Of a stretch of DNA of 64,000 nt, positions 25,515-33,956 are shown piece by piece. Within the stretch, counting starts at the first letter, position 1. The number at the start of each line of letters is the position of its first letter. This DNA comes from Ga0077530 sp046293075 (GTDB lineage: Bacteria; Pseudomonadota; Alphaproteobacteria; Rhizobiales; Hyphomicrobiaceae), in NCBI GenBank assembly GCA_046293075.1, contig JBKBPL010000016.1:1-64000 (forward strand). Reading direction: 5' to 3'. Made by a program: the position numbers and the translations under genes. Below the pieces are notes generated by a model. The model made no database searches. It saw only the letters and a program-made list of their open reading frames with translations, and had not been told where the DNA came from.

Positions 25515-25545
25515 GATATTGAGAAACAATATAACACTGTCCGCC
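25515..25545 (-). promoter_or_regulatory. candidate zur promoter/Zur box
   Basis: The sequence GAAACAATATAACA at 25523-25536 is the AT-rich core of an otherwise GC-rich leader, about 35 bases before the zur start. Read on the minus strand it contains TGTTATA, one half of the alphaproteobacterial Zur palindrome as I remember it; the second half is poorly matched. The call rests mostly on position. Confidence 0.35.
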
Positions 25546-25696
25546 CGCCGAGACACCCCTGCACGCAACATCACGTCCCCGCGAGGCCGGTTGTGTCCGG
25601 CCGATGCCGTGTGCTCATCTACGACGGAGCAAGAGCAAGCCGCAGCCGGGGCGCGCCATGACGCGGCCGCACGGCGGACCAAACGAGGCCTTGTCC

Positions 25697-26188
25697 ATGA
25701 GTTCAACCGCCAAGCCCATTCACCCCGCCACGCGGATCGGGCACGTCCATCTGAAAGTGGCTGATATCGAGCGCGCGCTCGGATTTTGGCGCGATGTTCT
25801 GGGCTTCGAGATGATGCAGCAGCGCGAGGGCGCGGTCTTTCTGTCTGCCGGCGGCTATCACCACCACATCGCGCTCAATACCTGGGAAAGCAAGGGCGGG
25901 TCGCCGCCGCCGCCGGGGACGACGGGCCTCTACCACGTCGCGGTGCTCTATCCGGACCGGAAGGCACTCGCCGAGGCGCTGCGCCGCGTCGTCGCGGCCG
26001 GGATCGCGATCGATGGAGCGAGCGACCACGGCGTCAGCGAGGCGATCTATCTGCGCGATCCCGACGGCAACGGCGTCGAACTCTACCGCGACAAGCCTGC
26101 GGAGGAATGGCCGCGCACCGAGGCCGGGGCCCTCAGCATGTTCACCCGCCGCCTGGATCTCAATGCGCTGATGGCGGAGGCGCCGTAG
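25697..26188 (+). CDS. VOC family (glyoxalase/extradiol dioxygenase fold) protein
   Basis: This 163-residue protein has the vicinal oxygen chelate fold: a first beta-alpha-beta module beginning RIGHVHLKVADIERALGFWRD and a second beginning GLYHVAVLYPDRKAL and ending DPDGNGVELYRD. Metal ligands are likely the His of HVHL, the His of YHVAV and the Glu of VELYRD. Relatives include CatE-like catechol 2,3-dioxygenases and glyoxalases. CGAGG precedes the ATG at 25697. It opens a plus-strand run of oxidoreductases, so a catabolic or detoxifying role is likely; the substrate is unknown. Confidence 0.85.
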   Translation: MSSTAKPIHPATRIGHVHLKVADIERALGFWRDVLGFEMMQQREGAVFLSAGGYHHHIALNTWESKGGSPPPPGTTGLYHVAVLYPDRKALAEALRRVVAAGIAIDGASDHGVSEAIYLRDPDGNGVELYRDKPAEEWPRTEAGALSMFTRRLDLNALMAEAP

Positions 26189-26334
26189 ACGGCGGCTGCC
26201 GCGCACGCTGCCCCCCGTGGCTCCCCGGCGCGGCCCGCGCTTGCTGAGGATAACGGCAGGGACTAGCTTGGCCCGCGATGGTCATCAGGCGACGCGGCGG
26301 CCAGGCTGTCGCGTGCCACCTCCGGGAGAGAAAC

Positions 26335-27855
26335 ATGCAGGACCGCCCCGCAACGCTCAAGCGCTATCAGACCTACATTGACGGCACGTGGACGGACGCC
26401 GCCTCGGGCAAGGTCTTCGAGACAAGCGATCCCTACACCGGCGAGCCCTGGGCGCTGATCCCCGAATGCGATGCGCGCGATGCCGAGCTTGCCTGTGCCG
26501 CCGCAGCGCGCGCGTTCGAGCGTGGCCCGTGGCCGGCGATGACCGCGACCGCCCGCGGCCGGCTGCTCCGCAAGATGGGCGATCTGATCGCCAAGCACGC
26601 CAAGCACCTCGCCGAGATCGAGGTCCGCGACAACGGCAAGCTCATCTCGGAGATGTACGCGCAAACGCAATATCTGCCCGAGTGGTATTATTATTATGGA
26701 GGTCTGGCCGATAAGATCACCGGCCAGACCATCCCCGTCGATAAGCCCGATCACTTCTGCTACACGCTCAAGGAGCCCGTTGGCCCGTGCGTGTTCATCA
26801 CGCCATGGAATTCGCCGCTGATGCTGGTCGGATGGAAGCTCGCGCCGGCACTGGCCGCGGGCTGCACCGTGGTCATCAAGCCGAGCGAGTTCACCTCCGC
26901 CTCGCTTCTCGAGTTCATGAAGCTCGTGGTCGAAGAGGCGGGCGTGCCGCCGGGCGTCATCAATGTCGTGACCGGCTATGGCGCGGTCGTGGGCGAGCCA
27001 CTGGTCACGCATCCCAAGATCGCCAAGGTCGCCTTCACGGGCGGCACGGCGACCGGCGCCCGCGTCAATGAACTCGCGGCGCGCTCGTTCAAGAAGGTGT
27101 CGCTCGAGCTCGGCGGCAAGTCGCCCAACATCGTGTTCGACGACTGCATCATGGATGATGCCGTGAACGGTGCGATCTCGGGCATTTTTGCCGCTACCGG
27201 CCAGACCTGCATTGCCGGCTCGCGTCTGCTGGTCCAGGAGAACATCCACGACCAGTTCGTCGAGAAACTCGTCGCCGTGGCGAAGACCGCGAAGCTCGGC
27301 AACCCGCAGCTTTTCGAGACCCAGGTCGGCCCGGTGACGACGCCGCCGCAGTATCAGAAGATCCTCGGCTACATCGACATCGCCAGGGGCGAGGGCGCCA
27401 CGTGCGTGCTCGGCGGCGGTCCCGCGACGGCTGCGGAGGGCGGCGGGAAGTATTTCGTCAAGCCGACCATCTTCACCGGCGTCAGCAACAAGATGCGCAT
27501 CGCCCAGGAGGAGGTCTTTGGCCCCGTGCTTTCGGTGATCAAGTTCAAGGACGAGGCGGAGGCGATTGAGATTGCGAACGATATTGCCTACGGGCTCGGC
27601 TCGGGTGTTTGGACACAGTCCGTGCGGCGCGCGACCATGATGGCGCAGAAGATCAAGGCCGGCACGGTTTGGGTGAACACGTACCGTGCGGTATCGTTCA
27701 CCATGCCGTTCGGCGGCTACAAGGCCTCCGGTCTCGGCCGCGAGAACGGCGCGGAGGCCATCGAGGGCTACCTGCAGACCAAGAGCGTGTGGATCAACAA
27801 CGCGGTCGGCGGCGGCGGCAACCCGTTTGTCATGAAGACCGCTTCGAACAGCTAG
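26335..27855 (+). CDS. aldehyde dehydrogenase family protein
   Basis: This 506-residue NAD(P)-dependent enzyme oxidises an aldehyde to its acid. The cofactor region VFITPWNSPLMLVGWKLAPALAAG (VFITPWNSPLMLVGWK), the general-base segment LELGGKSPNIVFDD and the nucleophile segment GQTCIAGSRL are all intact, as is the late EEVFGPVLSVI. Length is normal. A GAGAG element precedes the ATG at 26335. It lies between a VOC protein and a GMC alcohol oxidoreductase on the same strand. That order suggests sequential alcohol to aldehyde to acid oxidation, but the 507-base gap before the GMC gene argues against a single transcript. Confidence 0.95.
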   Translation: MQDRPATLKRYQTYIDGTWTDAASGKVFETSDPYTGEPWALIPECDARDAELACAAAARAFERGPWPAMTATARGRLLRKMGDLIAKHAKHLAEIEVRDNGKLISEMYAQTQYLPEWYYYYGGLADKITGQTIPVDKPDHFCYTLKEPVGPCVFITPWNSPLMLVGWKLAPALAAGCTVVIKPSEFTSASLLEFMKLVVEEAGVPPGVINVVTGYGAVVGEPLVTHPKIAKVAFTGGTATGARVNELAARSFKKVSLELGGKSPNIVFDDCIMDDAVNGAISGIFAATGQTCIAGSRLLVQENIHDQFVEKLVAVAKTAKLGNPQLFETQVGPVTTPPQYQKILGYIDIARGEGATCVLGGGPATAAEGGGKYFVKPTIFTGVSNKMRIAQEEVFGPVLSVIKFKDEAEAIEIANDIAYGLGSGVWTQSVRRATMMAQKIKAGTVWVNTYRAVSFTMPFGGYKASGLGRENGAEAIEGYLQTKSVWINNAVGGGGNPFVMKTASNS

Positions 27856-27910
27856 GGTTAATGGTCCCCTGCCCCACTCTGTCGGGGCGCGGGGATGCGA
27901 ATGCGAGGGA

Positions 27911-28060
27911 AAGAAAAAAGCCCGCGGTCGGGGGGAGACCGCGGGCTAACACGTGACGCCTCTATGGGGGGGATAGGTGGGACGGCGCCACGATTGGAGT
28001 GTGTCCATATGCACTCAACTGAGGAAAAACTGCAAGGCCTGGCACGAAAAATTGTTTACA
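27911..28060 (-). ncRNA. candidate small RNA with intrinsic terminator (minus strand)
   Basis: The 507-base gap between the aldehyde dehydrogenase and the GMC gene has no convincing ORF. On the minus strand it ends in a strong intrinsic terminator: an 11-bp perfect stem (27919-27929 with 27937-27947), a pyrimidine loop CUCCCCC, and a run of T (complement of the A-run at 27914-27919). No minus-strand protein gene precedes it, so the terminated transcript would be noncoding. A second C-rich stretch, CCUAUCCCCCC, lies about 25 bases upstream, and an AT-rich patch at about 28042-28075 could hold the promoter. C-rich loops are known in rhizobial anti-Shine-Dalgarno small RNAs; the link here is inference. 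The 5' end is a guess. Confidence 0.4.
27914..27947 (-). terminator. intrinsic terminator, minus orientation
   Basis: The stem AGCCCGCGGTC/GACCGCGGGCT is perfectly paired with a seven-base loop. Read on the minus strand it is followed by TTTTTT, the classic Rho-independent form. It could also end the aldehyde dehydrogenase transcript on the plus strand, but there it lacks a T-tract. Confidence 0.7.
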
Positions 28061-28362
28061 AAAGATGAAAATTGGTGCAGCGGGCTCTGCAACTCAGGAT
28101 GGAGGGGCGCGGATCATGCAATTGAACCGCGTTCCCGCCCGGCGGGGTCACTGCCCATAGCCTCCACGCTGCATTCAATGGTCGGTGGCGCGATTTGGTT
28201 CCCTGGGCCAGGACCCGCAGCCGCGGCAGCCTGATGACCTTCCGTCGTGCGGCGCCGAAATTTCCGCATTGCCTGCACCCCGCCGCGCGCTATGAACAGG
28301 ATCTGCATCAAAAAGGCAGGTCTGGAGCAGGCTCCGGCGAATCTTGGGCGGGGAGGCGGCGC

Positions 28363-30009
28363 ATGGGCGCGGAAGGCACCTATGACTACATCATCGTTGG
28401 TGCGGGGACGGCGGGCTGCCTGCTTGCCAACCGGCTTTCAGCCGATCCAAGCCATCGCGTGCTGCTGCTCGAGGCGGGTGGCAGCGACAATTACCATTGG
28501 ATCCATATCCCGGTCGGCTATCTCTACCTGATGGGCAATCCGCGCGCCGACTGGGGCTACGCGACGGCAGCGGAGCCGGGGCTCAACGGCCGCTCGCTCA
28601 ACTATCCGCGCGGGAAGGTGCTCGGCGGCTGCTCATCGATCAATGGCATGATCTACATGCGCGGCCAGGCGCGCGACTATGACGGCTGGCGGCAGATGGG
28701 CAATCCCGGGTGGGGCTGGGACGACGTGCTTCCTTTCTTTCGCCGCCACGAGGACCAGTGGGCACTCGAGCCCGAGGCCTTCGATGGCGTGCACGAGCGT
28801 GGCGGCGAGTGGCGCGTCGAAAATCCGCGCATCTCATGGGAAATTCTCGACGCCTTCCGAGAAGCCGCCGCACAAGCCGGCATCCCGAAGGTCGATGACT
28901 TCAACCGCGGCAATAACGAGGGCTGCGGCTATTTCCACGTCAACCAGCGCGCCGGCGTTCGCTGGAACACCGCGAAGGGTTTTCTGCGGCCGGCACGGAG
29001 CCGCCCCAATCTGACGATCGCGACGCACGCGACGGTGCATCGCCTCGACTTGTCGGGCCGACGTGTTACGGGCGTTGCCTTTCATCAGTACGGCGCCATG
29101 CGCCAGGCGACCGCGCGCCGCGAGGTCATCATGGCGGCGGGTGCTATCGGAACGCCGCAGATCCTGCAGCTTTCCGGCATCGGCCCCGGCGCGCTGCTGC
29201 AGCAATACGGTATTCCTGTGAACCACGAGCTCAAGGGTGTCGGGGAGAACCTGCAGGATCATCTGCAGATCCGCTGCGCCTACAAGGTGCACGGCGTCAA
29301 GACGATGAATGAGCGCTACCAGAGCCTCCTCAGCCGGGCGAGCTTCGCGCTCGAGTATGCGCTCTTCCGGCGAGGACCGATGACGATGGCACCGTCGCAG
29401 CTCGGCGCCTTCACCCGCTCCGATCCCTCGCGCGAGACGCCGAACATTCAGTATCACGTGCAGCCCCTCACGCTCCCGAAGTTCGGCGAGCCGCTTGACC
29501 CGTTTCCGGCCTTCACGGCGAGCGTGTGCAATGTGCGCCCGACGAGCCGCGGGCACGTGCGCATCGTCTCGCCCGACCCGGGTGTGCATCCCGAGATCCG
29601 CCCCAACTACCTCGCGACTGAGGACGACCGCCGCGTGGCCGCCGACAGCGTCCGGGTTACGCGGCGCATCGTGTCAATGCCGGCACTCCAGAAGTATCGT
29701 CCCGAGGAGTTCCGACCGGGGCCGGATGTCCAGAGCGATGAGGACCTCGCAAGGGCAGCGGGCGAGATCTCGACCACGATCTTCCATCCGGTCTCGACCT
29801 GCCGCATGGGCACCGACGACCTTGCGGTCGTATCGCCGCGGCTCAAGGTGCACGGCCTCGAGGGGCTGCGCATCGCCGATGCGTCGGTCATGCCGACCAT
29901 TACATCCGGCAATACCAACGCGCCGACGCTGATGATCGCGGAGAAGGCGGCGGCCATGATCGTGGAAGACTGGCGGATGGCGGAAGCACGCGAGCTGCCG
30001 GCCGCGTAG
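28363..30009 (+). CDS. GMC family oxidoreductase (choline dehydrogenase-like)
   Basis: This 548-residue flavoprotein belongs to the glucose-methanol-choline family, which oxidises alcohols with FAD. The ADP-binding motif YDYIIVGAGTAGCLLANRL opens the protein, the first signature GGCSSINGMIYMRG follows at about 85-98, and the second signature AAGAIGTPQILQLSGIGP is near 250-270. The catalytic His pair region (HPVSTCRMG near 478 and a later SGNTNAPT) is intact. GGGAGG precedes the ATG at 28363, deciding against the longer frame to 28195. The haloacid dehalogenase gene follows by 42 bases, so they likely form an operon. Confidence 0.93.
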   Translation: MGAEGTYDYIIVGAGTAGCLLANRLSADPSHRVLLLEAGGSDNYHWIHIPVGYLYLMGNPRADWGYATAAEPGLNGRSLNYPRGKVLGGCSSINGMIYMRGQARDYDGWRQMGNPGWGWDDVLPFFRRHEDQWALEPEAFDGVHERGGEWRVENPRISWEILDAFREAAAQAGIPKVDDFNRGNNEGCGYFHVNQRAGVRWNTAKGFLRPARSRPNLTIATHATVHRLDLSGRRVTGVAFHQYGAMRQATARREVIMAAGAIGTPQILQLSGIGPGALLQQYGIPVNHELKGVGENLQDHLQIRCAYKVHGVKTMNERYQSLLSRASFALEYALFRRGPMTMAPSQLGAFTRSDPSRETPNIQYHVQPLTLPKFGEPLDPFPAFTASVCNVRPTSRGHVRIVSPDPGVHPEIRPNYLATEDDRRVAADSVRVTRRIVSMPALQKYRPEEFRPGPDVQSDEDLARAAGEISTTIFHPVSTCRMGTDDLAVVSPRLKVHGLEGLRIADASVMPTITSGNTNAPTLMIAEKAAAMIVEDWRMAEARELPAA

Positions 30010-30051
30010 GTGCATCGGCGGCATGGTTCAGTGGATCGAAGGAGCGCAGTC

Positions 30052-30777
30052 ATGGCGGCAAAGGATCAGGTGAAGGCCCTGCTGTTCGACGTTTTCGGCA
30101 CGGTCGTCGATTGGCGCGGCAGCACCATTCGCGAGCTGACCGCGTTCGGCAATGGCCGCGGGCTACACCGCGACTGGGCGCAGTTCGCTGATGACTGGCG
30201 CGGCCTCTATCAGCCGTCCATGGAGGAGGTCCGCTCCGGGCGGCGTGCGTTCACGATCCTCGACACGCTCCATCGCGAGAGCCTTGAGACGCTGCTGGCG
30301 CGCTACGACATCAAGGGTCTTGCCGAGCACGAGATCCAGCACCTCGTCACCATCTGGCACCGCCTCGATCCCTGGCCGGATGTCGTCGAGGGGCTGACGC
30401 GGCTGAAGCGCCTCTACATCATAGGCACGCTCTCGAATGCCAACATCGGGCTCGCCGTGCGCATGGCCAAGCGCGCCGGCCTCCCGTGGGACGTCATCCT
30501 CGGTGCCGAGGTCGCGCGCGCCTATAAGCCGATGCCTGAGGCTTATCTCGGCAGTGCCGCCGCGCTCAATCTGGCGCCGCACGAGGTCATGCTCGTGGCG
30601 GCACACAACGGCGATCTCGCTGCGGCGGCCAAGGTGGGGCTGCGCACGGCCTTCGTTGTGCGGCCGAGCGAGTATGGTCCAAAGAAAGCTGCCGACGTGG
30701 CGACCGATCACGCGTGGGACGTGACGACCGACAGCTTCATCGGCGTCGCCGACGCCATGGGCTGCCCGCGGAGCTGA
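30052..30777 (+). CDS. haloacid dehalogenase type II
   Basis: This 241-residue HAD-superfamily enzyme matches (S)-2-haloacid dehalogenases, which release halide from 2-haloalkanoic acids to give 2-hydroxyacids. The nucleophile motif is LLFDVFGTVVDWR, with the aspartate at residue 12; GTLSNANIGL supplies motif II; AYKPMPEAYLGSA carries the motif III lysine; and VAAHNGDLAAA replaces the usual VAAHxxDL block. GGAG precedes the ATG. It follows a GMC oxidoreductase, and together with the aldehyde dehydrogenase upstream this would fit breakdown of halogenated alcohols. Some members act on other substrates, so activity is inference. Confidence 0.88.
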   Translation: MAAKDQVKALLFDVFGTVVDWRGSTIRELTAFGNGRGLHRDWAQFADDWRGLYQPSMEEVRSGRRAFTILDTLHRESLETLLARYDIKGLAEHEIQHLVTIWHRLDPWPDVVEGLTRLKRLYIIGTLSNANIGLAVRMAKRAGLPWDVILGAEVARAYKPMPEAYLGSAAALNLAPHEVMLVAAHNGDLAAAAKVGLRTAFVVRPSEYGPKKAADVATDHAWDVTTDSFIGVADAMGCPRS

Positions 30778-30810
30778 TCTGGCTCTCTCCCGTGCGTAGC
30801 GCGTGAGCCG

Positions 30811-32523
30811 CTACGCCGCGAGGATCGCGTCCGAGATCTTCTCCGCTGTCATGAGCACGGGGAAGTTCGTGTTCGCGCTCGGCACCAAGGGGAAGATCGA
30901 GGCATCGACGACGCGCAGGCCGCCGATGCCGCCGCGGACGCGGCCCTGGTTGTCGGTCACCGCCATCGGATCGCCATCTGCGCCCATACGGCACGAGCAT
31001 GAGGCGTGCCATACGCCGATGGTGGCCTTGCGCACGAAGGCCTCGAGAGCTTCATCGTCCCGCATGACCTGATCGAACTTGAAGCCTTCGACGATGACGT
31101 TGTCGAACAGATAGTTGCGAATGAACTGCGGCCCATCCATGAGGAGACCCGCAATCCCTGTGATGATCTTGTTCTTGGTGCAGACGACGCCGAGCGCCCG
31201 CACGCGGTCCGAGTAGGCGGCCGGGAACGGATTGGACGTGATTTTCCGCATTTCCGGATGCTCGTAGATGCGGCCCATACGCTTGAAGCCGTCCATCAGC
31301 CGCTCGAGGTCGCGCCGGTCCGAGAGCAGGTTGAACTCGACGAGCGGCTCCTCGCGCCAATCGCGGCTGGCGAGCTTCACCTCGCCACGCTCCGAGCAGG
31401 TCCGATTGACCCAGACCAGCATGGAAGCAATGCGCTTGCCGACTTCGTGCCACGCCGACTTCGACACGACGCTGACGAACATGTCGCCCGGGGGCACGCC
31501 GCCGATGCCCGACGAGTAGCGCAGACCCAATGTCATGTGCCGCCGCGTGAAACTGTTCATGCGGCCTTCGGGGCGCAGGTAGGCCGAGACCGAGATGGCG
31601 GGGTGGTCCGTCAGGCGCTGACCGACGCCTGCAAGCGCGGCCCGCACCTCGATGCCGAGGTCCTTCAGGTGCCCGACGGGTCCGATGCCTGCGCGCAGGA
31701 GATGTGCCGGCGAGTGGATCGCGCCGCTGCACAGGATCACTTCATTGGAGCGGAACTCCTCTGCCCGTCCCTTGACCTGGGCGCGCACGCCGATGCAGCG
31801 CGTGCCGTCGAAAAGGAGCTCGCTCACCTCCGTGCTGGTCGAGATGGTGAGGTTCTTTCTAAGCCGCGTGGCCGGGTCCAGGTACCCGATCGCCGCCGAG
31901 ACGCGTCGTTCATAGGCGTTCGAGTGAGTGAGCGGCAAATAGCCGTCACGGAACTCTCCGTTCTGGTCCTCGACGTAGCTCCAGCCGTGGGCCTCGAAGG
32001 CCTTGGCTGCGGCTTTGGCATGCTCCGTCCACTGGTCAGGGAATATGCGGCGGACGGGGATGCGGCCCTCCTTGCCATGGTAGGGGCCGTCAAAATCCAT
32101 GTCGCGCTCGACCTTGCGGAAATAGGGGAGCACGTCCTCCCAGCTCCAGCCGCGCGCGCCCCGCGCCTCCCACTCGGCGTAGTCGGTCGGCGCACCGCGG
32201 TTGGCGAGCTGGCCGTTGATCGACGAGCCGCCGCCGAGTACGCGTGCCTGCTCGTACTTGCGCAGGGGCGGCGGCGCTTCGTGCGGGTTGTTGTGTGAGA
32301 CGACCTCGGTGCGCACGCGCAGCTTCGTCCAGTGGAAGCGCGGGTCGAAGTAGGCTGTGCCTGGATAGCTGTCGAGGATCTCGGGCGGCACCGCGCCGTG
32401 GGGCGTGTCGGGGCCGGCTTCGAGCAGCAGAACCTTGTTCGAGCTTTTCGCGGAAAGCCGATTGGCGAGCACTGAGCCCCCCGAGCCGCCGCCGACGATA
32501 ATGAAGTCATAGATCATGGACAT
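30811..32523 (-). CDS. GMC family oxidoreductase
   Basis: This 570-residue FAD enzyme is a second GMC oxidoreductase, diverged from the one at 28363. It begins YDFIIVGGGSGGSVLANRL, has the signature VLGGGSSINGQLANRG and the second signature CSGAIHSPAHLLRAGIGP, and ends with the HASCSCRMG and SANTNFP blocks around the catalytic histidine. Two ATGs (32523 and 32517) are possible starts and neither has a strong ribosome site. It is convergent with the dehalogenase gene and divergent from the GST gene. The substrate alcohol is unknown. Confidence 0.92.
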   Translation of the reverse strand: MSMIYDFIIVGGGSGGSVLANRLSAKSSNKVLLLEAGPDTPHGAVPPEILDSYPGTAYFDPRFHWTKLRVRTEVVSHNNPHEAPPPLRKYEQARVLGGGSSINGQLANRGAPTDYAEWEARGARGWSWEDVLPYFRKVERDMDFDGPYHGKEGRIPVRRIFPDQWTEHAKAAAKAFEAHGWSYVEDQNGEFRDGYLPLTHSNAYERRVSAAIGYLDPATRLRKNLTISTSTEVSELLFDGTRCIGVRAQVKGRAEEFRSNEVILCSGAIHSPAHLLRAGIGPVGHLKDLGIEVRAALAGVGQRLTDHPAISVSAYLRPEGRMNSFTRRHMTLGLRYSSGIGGVPPGDMFVSVVSKSAWHEVGKRIASMLVWVNRTCSERGEVKLASRDWREEPLVEFNLLSDRRDLERLMDGFKRMGRIYEHPEMRKITSNPFPAAYSDRVRALGVVCTKNKIITGIAGLLMDGPQFIRNYLFDNVIVEGFKFDQVMRDDEALEAFVRKATIGVWHASCSCRMGADGDPMAVTDNQGRVRGGIGGLRVVDASIFPLVPSANTNFPVLMTAEKISDAILAA

Positions 32524-32677
32524 TTCGTACCGATCGCGTTCGCGGAGCTTCCGGAGCGCTCCTTCCGTTCTCGATAGCAGGCGGGCCGGCCGGCACAAAG
32601 GCCCGGCCGCGCAGTCAGCCGATTGGCGGATGCATGGCGGGGGGCTATGGTCCTGGCGGTCGGTGTAGGGGACCCCC

Positions 32678-33307
32678 ATGCTCAAGATCTACGGTCGCGC
32701 CAACTCAATCAATGTCCGCAAGGTCCTTTGGCTCTGCGAGGAAATCGGCCTTCCCTATGCGCGCGAGGACTGGGGACGTGGCTTTCGGCCGACCGGCGAT
32801 CCCGAGTTCCAGCGCCTCAGCCGCTTCTCCGTGGTGCCGGTCATCGATGACGACGGGTTCATACTGAGGGAGAGCAACGCCATCATCCGCTATCTCGCGG
32901 CGAGGCATGGCCGCCATGACCTCTATCCGGCGGAGGTGCGGGCCCGAGCCACGATCGACGCGTGGATGGACTGGGCCGCGAGCGATGCCTATGCGGGCCT
33001 GAGGCCGGTCTTCCTCGGCCTGCACGTCAAGGCGCCGGAGTTTGCCGGCAAGTCCGAGATGATCGCGTGGGGGATGGGGCAATGGACGCGGCAGATGCAA
33101 CTTCTCGACGCCGAACTTGCGGCATCCGAGGCGCCCTACATTTGCGGGGAGGCGTTCAGGCTGGCAGACATTCCGGTCGGCCTCGTCGTGAACCGGTGGT
33201 TCGGGCTCGACTTCGACAAGCCAGAGCTGCCGGCGGTGGCGCGGTACTACGAGCGCTTGAGCGAGCGCCCTGCATTTCGCCTGCACGGGCGCAATGGCGT
33301 ACCTTGA
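32678..33307 (+). CDS. glutathione S-transferase family protein
   Basis: This 209-residue cytoplasmic protein has the thioredoxin-like N-terminal domain (IYGRANSINVRKVLWLCEEIG, with the likely catalytic Ser in the NS turn) including FSVVPVIDDDGFILRESNAII, whose cis-proline and ES pair bind glutathione, followed by an all-helical C-terminal domain. It would conjugate glutathione to electrophiles. Its place beside dehalogenase and GMC genes fits detoxification. Confidence 0.9.
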   Translation: MLKIYGRANSINVRKVLWLCEEIGLPYAREDWGRGFRPTGDPEFQRLSRFSVVPVIDDDGFILRESNAIIRYLAARHGRHDLYPAEVRARATIDAWMDWAASDAYAGLRPVFLGLHVKAPEFAGKSEMIAWGMGQWTRQMQLLDAELAASEAPYICGEAFRLADIPVGLVVNRWFGLDFDKPELPAVARYYERLSERPAFRLHGRNGVP

Positions 33308-33325
33308 GCGGACTTGAGGCCGCTC

Positions 33326-33595
33326 TCAGTGCAGCGCGAGCCACTCGCGAGCCCGGCGCTGGGCAAGGCCGATCTCGGCCCGGCTCATCTCGCTCGCAAG
33401 TTCGCTGCGGTAGCGCTTGGCTTCGCTGTTGCCGCGCAGCGCTGCCAGGTTGAACCACTTGTGCGCCTCGACGAGGTCGATCTCCACATCCCGGCCGGTG
33501 CAATACGCAAGCCCGAGCTCGAAGAGGGCATCTGCGCCGCCGCCCTGTGCTGCGAGCGCCGGCATCTCCTGGAAGGTGACGTCAAATCGGGCCAT
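33326..33595 (-). CDS. SEL1-like repeat protein, small
   Basis: This 89-residue protein contains one SEL1-like tetratricopeptide unit, ALFELGLAYCTGRDVEIDLVEAHKWFNLAALRGNSEA (seen as ALFELGLAYCTGR, then VEAHKWFNLAALRG), followed by a helical tail ending RAREWLALH. Such single-unit proteins are common in Hyphomicrobiales as I recall and probably mediate protein contacts. The ATG at 33595 begins MARFDV, where conserved sequence starts; the frame is open to 33661. It ends 18 bases from the GST stop in convergent orientation. Confidence 0.75.
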   Translation of the reverse strand: MARFDVTFQEMPALAAQGGGADALFELGLAYCTGRDVEIDLVEAHKWFNLAALRGNSEAKRYRSELASEMSRAEIGLAQRRAREWLALH

Positions 33596-33956
33596 GGCGA
33601 ACGAACTCCCATACCGACAACAAGTCGCCGAATGCTGCCACGCCGCGATCAGGGCGGGCATAAGCGCACGATGTCCGCGCTCTGGCTGAGAAGGCGTAAA
33701 TTCGATGCGCTTTTGACTAAATGACTTCAGACCGGGTTTCTTGGCAGTTCCCTAAGGAACGCCCACCATGGGGATTTCCGCCCGATTTCGGCACAACGCG
33801 ACAGCCGGCAGCAGGAAGGTTGTTGGCAGGGCGCTAACCATGACCGTGGAAAGTCTTTATTAGGGTGGCCTCGGCGGCGCGGGCGACCTGCGCCAGTCGT
33901 GCACTTGAGGCGGCCTGCCGGGCCATGTATTGCTCGCGCGGGCAAGCAATGGGGTC
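33596..33956. other. intergenic region, divergent, no gene seen
   Basis: This stretch lies between the SEL1-like gene and the NDUFA9-like gene and should hold both promoters. Short frames exist on both strands, the longest on the minus strand at 33727-33945, but its composition is Arg/Pro/Cys-rich with no ribosome site, so I do not call it a gene. Confidence 0.5.

Noticed and set aside
28114..28311. Small minus-strand frame that could feed the terminator at 27914-27947.
   Set aside because: Its translation has no plausible protein features and it overlaps the GMC leader; a noncoding transcript explains the terminator better.
33727..33945. Small minus-strand frame of 72 codons upstream of the NDUFA9-like gene.
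   Set aside because: No ribosome site, Cys/Arg/Pro-rich translation, and it overlaps the expected promoter region.
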